Assembly: GCA_964618855.1 (NCBI GenBank)
Contig: CAZUCD010000080.1
Coordinates: 1 to 16,569 of the forward strand
Length of the DNA stretch: 16,569 bases
Origin: CAZUCD01 sp964618855
Lineage (GTDB): Bacteria > Sumerlaeota > Sumerlaeia > SLMS01 > JANRJK01
Direction: 5' to 3'
This document shows, one piece after another, positions 14,886 to 16,569 of the stretch; position 1 is the stretch's first letter; each line of letters begins with the position of its first letter. Position numbers and translations under genes: made by a program. Below the pieces are notes generated by a model. It had not been told where the DNA came from, did not search any database, and was given only the letters and a program-made list of their open reading frames with translations.

Positions 14886-16569
14886 CTATTTGCGCTTCCT
14901 TCCGTCGCCTGCGAACTGCGCAAGCACCGTGAACTCGTACACAATGCCCTCGCGGCCGCTCAGTTCCGTCTGTTTCTGGTCCTTCACGTTCACCGAAGCG
15001 AACAGGGGCTTCCCTCCCACGGACGCCGCCCGGAGGTAGTCCACGAAGCGCGTCAGGTCAGGGATCGACAGCGTCATCCCGGAAACGGTGACGGAATCCT
15101 CCGCCACGTACTTGACCTCGCGGAACGTCAGTTTGCCGCCGCTCAACTCTGATCCGAGTTGGTCGTACGAGGAGAGCGTGTCGAGCACCTGCAGCGCGGA
15201 GGAACGGTCGCTGCGCAGGCGCTGGATGATGCGCACCTTGCGTTCCTTCTCCTTCAGCTCCTTCACGCGGGGTTCCATGACGGCGATGGACTCCTCGTGC
15301 GACTTCGCCATGGCCGCGGCGTACCGGTTGTTCGCATCCCAAAGGAGGAATCCAAGGATCGCGCCGATCAGGACCAGCGTGGCCGAGACGGTCAGCAGGA
15401 CATTGCGTTCCTGCGCCTGGTACCGCGCGACGATGTCGGCAGGCAGCAGGTTGATCCGCTGCGGCGCCGCCTTCCGCAGGTCGATCCGCTCCTGCATGAT
15501 CAGCAGGCATCCATGAAGCGAGGCGAACTCGACGAGGCGCTCCATCTCGGCCTTCGGCAGCGTCGGCGCGGGGGCGAGCTTCGCCAGCGGGTTGAAGACC
15601 GAAACCTCGATGCCAAGTTCCCCCGCCAGATGCGCATCCATGCCGCGGATCATCGCACCCTCCCCGCAGACCATCATCCGCACGGGGGGCGGAAGCATCG
15701 CCTCCCGCGCCGCAAACTCGCACGTCCGCCGGACCTGCCCCGCGAGCTTGTGCATCCAACCGCGCACGATCTGGCCGACGTCTGTGAAGGTGCCAAGCTC
15801 GACGGCCTCCTCCTCGTCCTCGGACTCCATGTCGAACATCAGCGCCTCGGGCTCGTTGAGGTTCAGGCGCATGATCTGTTCGTGGCTGACCCTTCGGCCA
15901 GGGGCCACGGGGACGCCGAAGCTCTTCATCTCCTCGAGCAGCTTCTCGTGGACTTCCTTGTCCACGCTGGAGAAGGGCGTCGGTCCCTCCATCAGCAGGT
16001 TGCGAAGCGTCGCGAGGCCGTACATGACCGCCCGCGTCGCGACGAGGCGTCCCTTGTGAACGATCGAAATGTCCGTGTGGATCTGCCCGATCTGCAGGAG
16101 GATCACGGGGTCCTTGGTGGCGTCGGCGGGGGACTGGGACAGATAGGAGTGCACGAGGGCCACGGACGACACGCCGGCGAAGACGGGCTCGAATCCCCCC
16201 GCGGCGATGTACTCCGCGCCCTGCCTCGCCACCGCCTCCTCGGTCGCCGCAAGGATGACGTCGCTCCCCTCGACGCCCCCGATGGCGAGCAATGCGTGCG
16301 AAATCACGTGCTGCTCGCGGTTGAACGGGATGTGCTTCTCGGCCTCGAACTGGACCATCCCCGCGATCTCGTCGGGTGAGGATGTCGGGAGCTTGACCGT
16401 GCGTGCCACGCAGTACTGCTTTGGCAGGAGAATGCCCGCGTCGCACTGGGGGAGGTTTTCCGCCGCCTTCAGCTTGTCGCGCACGCGCGAGAGCCGCATC
16501 GCGATCCCGTTTTGGTCCTTCCCGAGATCCGACAGGTCCACGGAGATCGCCCGCTCGACCTGAACGGGC
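14886..16569 (-). CDS. pilM: PilM-PilN fusion (GspL-like) protein, 5' end beyond the window
   Basis: The frame is open to the right edge, so the first residues, probably a few tens including the first actin-like nucleotide motif, are missing; 560 residues remain. Counting from the GTG at 16541 as residue 1, the first part (to about 345) resembles PilM: VARTVKLP, then DEIAGMVQFEAEKHIPF (57-73), DVILAATEEAV, VILLQIGQIHTDISIVHKG (146-164), VCGEGAMIRGM (291-301) and FNPL (316-319). The second part resembles PilN: INLLP (363-367), a membrane helix (about 380-401), a coiled coil (about 405-445) and a ferredoxin-like periplasmic domain (about 465-540). PilM and PilN are usually separate proteins, PilM binding the INLLP stretch of PilN; fused they equal the layout of GspL. 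An acidic run (238-247) is inserted in the PilM part. The GTG at 16541 is not the real start. A PilO-like gene follows 1 nt downstream. Confidence 0.85.
   Translation of the reverse strand, partial: PVQVERAISVDLSDLGKDQNGIAMRLSRVRDKLKAAENLPQCDAGILLPKQYCVARTVKLPTSSPDEIAGMVQFEAEKHIPFNREQHVISHALLAIGGVEGSDVILAATEEAVARQGAEYIAAGGFEPVFAGVSSVALVHSYLSQSPADATKDPVILLQIGQIHTDISIVHKGRLVATRAVMYGLATLRNLLMEGPTPFSSVDKEVHEKLLEEMKSFGVPVAPGRRVSHEQIMRLNLNEPEALMFDMESEDEEEAVELGTFTDVGQIVRGWMHKLAGQVRRTCEFAAREAMLPPPVRMMVCGEGAMIRGMDAHLAGELGIEVSVFNPLAKLAPAPTLPKAEMERLVEFASLHGCLLIMQERIDLRKAAPQRINLLPADIVARYQAQERNVLLTVSATLVLIGAILGFLLWDANNRYAAAMAKSHEESIAVMEPRVKELKEKERKVRIIQRLRSDRSSALQVLDTLSSYDQLGSELSGGKLTFREVKYVAEDSVTVSGMTLSIPDLTRFVDYLRAASVGGKPLFASVNVKDQKQTELSGREGIVYEFTVLAQFAGDGRKRK
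14895..14903 (-). promoter_or_regulatory. Ribosome binding site deciding the PilO-like start
   Basis: GGAAGGAAG on the minus strand sits 10 nt upstream of the ATG at 14884, inside the last codons of the PilM-PilN gene. It supports the short form of the PilO-like protein and coupled translation. Confidence 0.5.

Noticed and set aside
14885..14944. Longer PilO-like form starting at 14944
   Set aside because: The added 20 residues overlap the upstream gene and lack family character; the ATG at 14884 has a good ribosome site.
15159..16379. Plus-strand open frame of about 400 codons antisense to the PilM-PilN gene
   Set aside because: It has no domain signatures, its composition is Arg/His/Asp-heavy, and the opposite strand encodes a recognisable PilM-PilN protein.
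16539..16541. GTG as the true start of the PilM-PilN gene
   Set aside because: The frame continues upstream to the window edge with plausible residues, and the first part of the PilM fold would be missing.

Overview
This window comes from a high-GC bacterium and is a dense, ordinary-looking chromosomal segment with almost no non-coding DNA. It holds no rRNA, tRNA, insertion sequence or CRISPR array, so the taxon cannot be fixed. A complete Bat (aerotolerance-type) operon beside a fused PilM-PilN protein would fit a PVC-like or other deep-branching Gram-negative lineage, but this is a weak inference. The Sec signal peptides, the DegP-type protease and the pilus inner-membrane proteins do argue for a two-membrane envelope.

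Layout from left to right: (1) positions 2-1090, plus strand: the 3' part of a hybrid sensor histidine kinase (HisKA, HATPase, then a C-terminal receiver), with its sensor region off the left edge. (2) 1100-2512 and 2516-3169, minus strand: a DUF2079 multi-pass membrane protein, preceded by a DUF1801 protein with a histone-H1-like Lys/Ala/Pro tail. (3) 3234-11969, minus strand: an eight-gene Bat operon in the order moxR, DUF58, a BatD/DUF4381-like membrane protein, batA, batB, batC, batD, batE. Nearly all its junctions are start/stop overlaps. (4) 12007-13527, minus strand: a secreted DegP/HtrA-type serine protease, 37 bp upstream of moxR and probably first gene of the same transcript. (5) 13528-13769: the only sizeable non-coding gap. 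It holds a hairpin that probably ends the pilus operon, and upstream of the protease an 8-bp direct repeat with a 10-bp period. (6) 13770 to the right edge, minus strand: a PilP/GspC-like protein, a PilO/GspM-like protein and a PilM-PilN fusion, the inner-membrane alignment subcomplex of a type IV pilus or type II secretion machine.

How the genes fit together: MoxR AAA+ ATPases act with von Willebrand A (VWA) proteins in a chaperone-like or metal-insertion role. Here one MoxR is coupled to three VWA-type proteins (DUF58, BatA, BatB), two TPR proteins (BatC, BatE) and two large periplasmic beta-domain proteins (BatD and the BatD-like protein). With a periplasmic quality-control protease in front, the unit reads as an envelope-maintenance or stress module whose molecular substrate is not known. 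I see no clearly unprecedented system. The features most worth a second look are the protease-Bat linkage, the extra BatD-like protein, the Gln-rich BatC tail, the PilM-PilN fusion that keeps its internal INLLP motif, and the DUF1801 protein with an H1-like tail.
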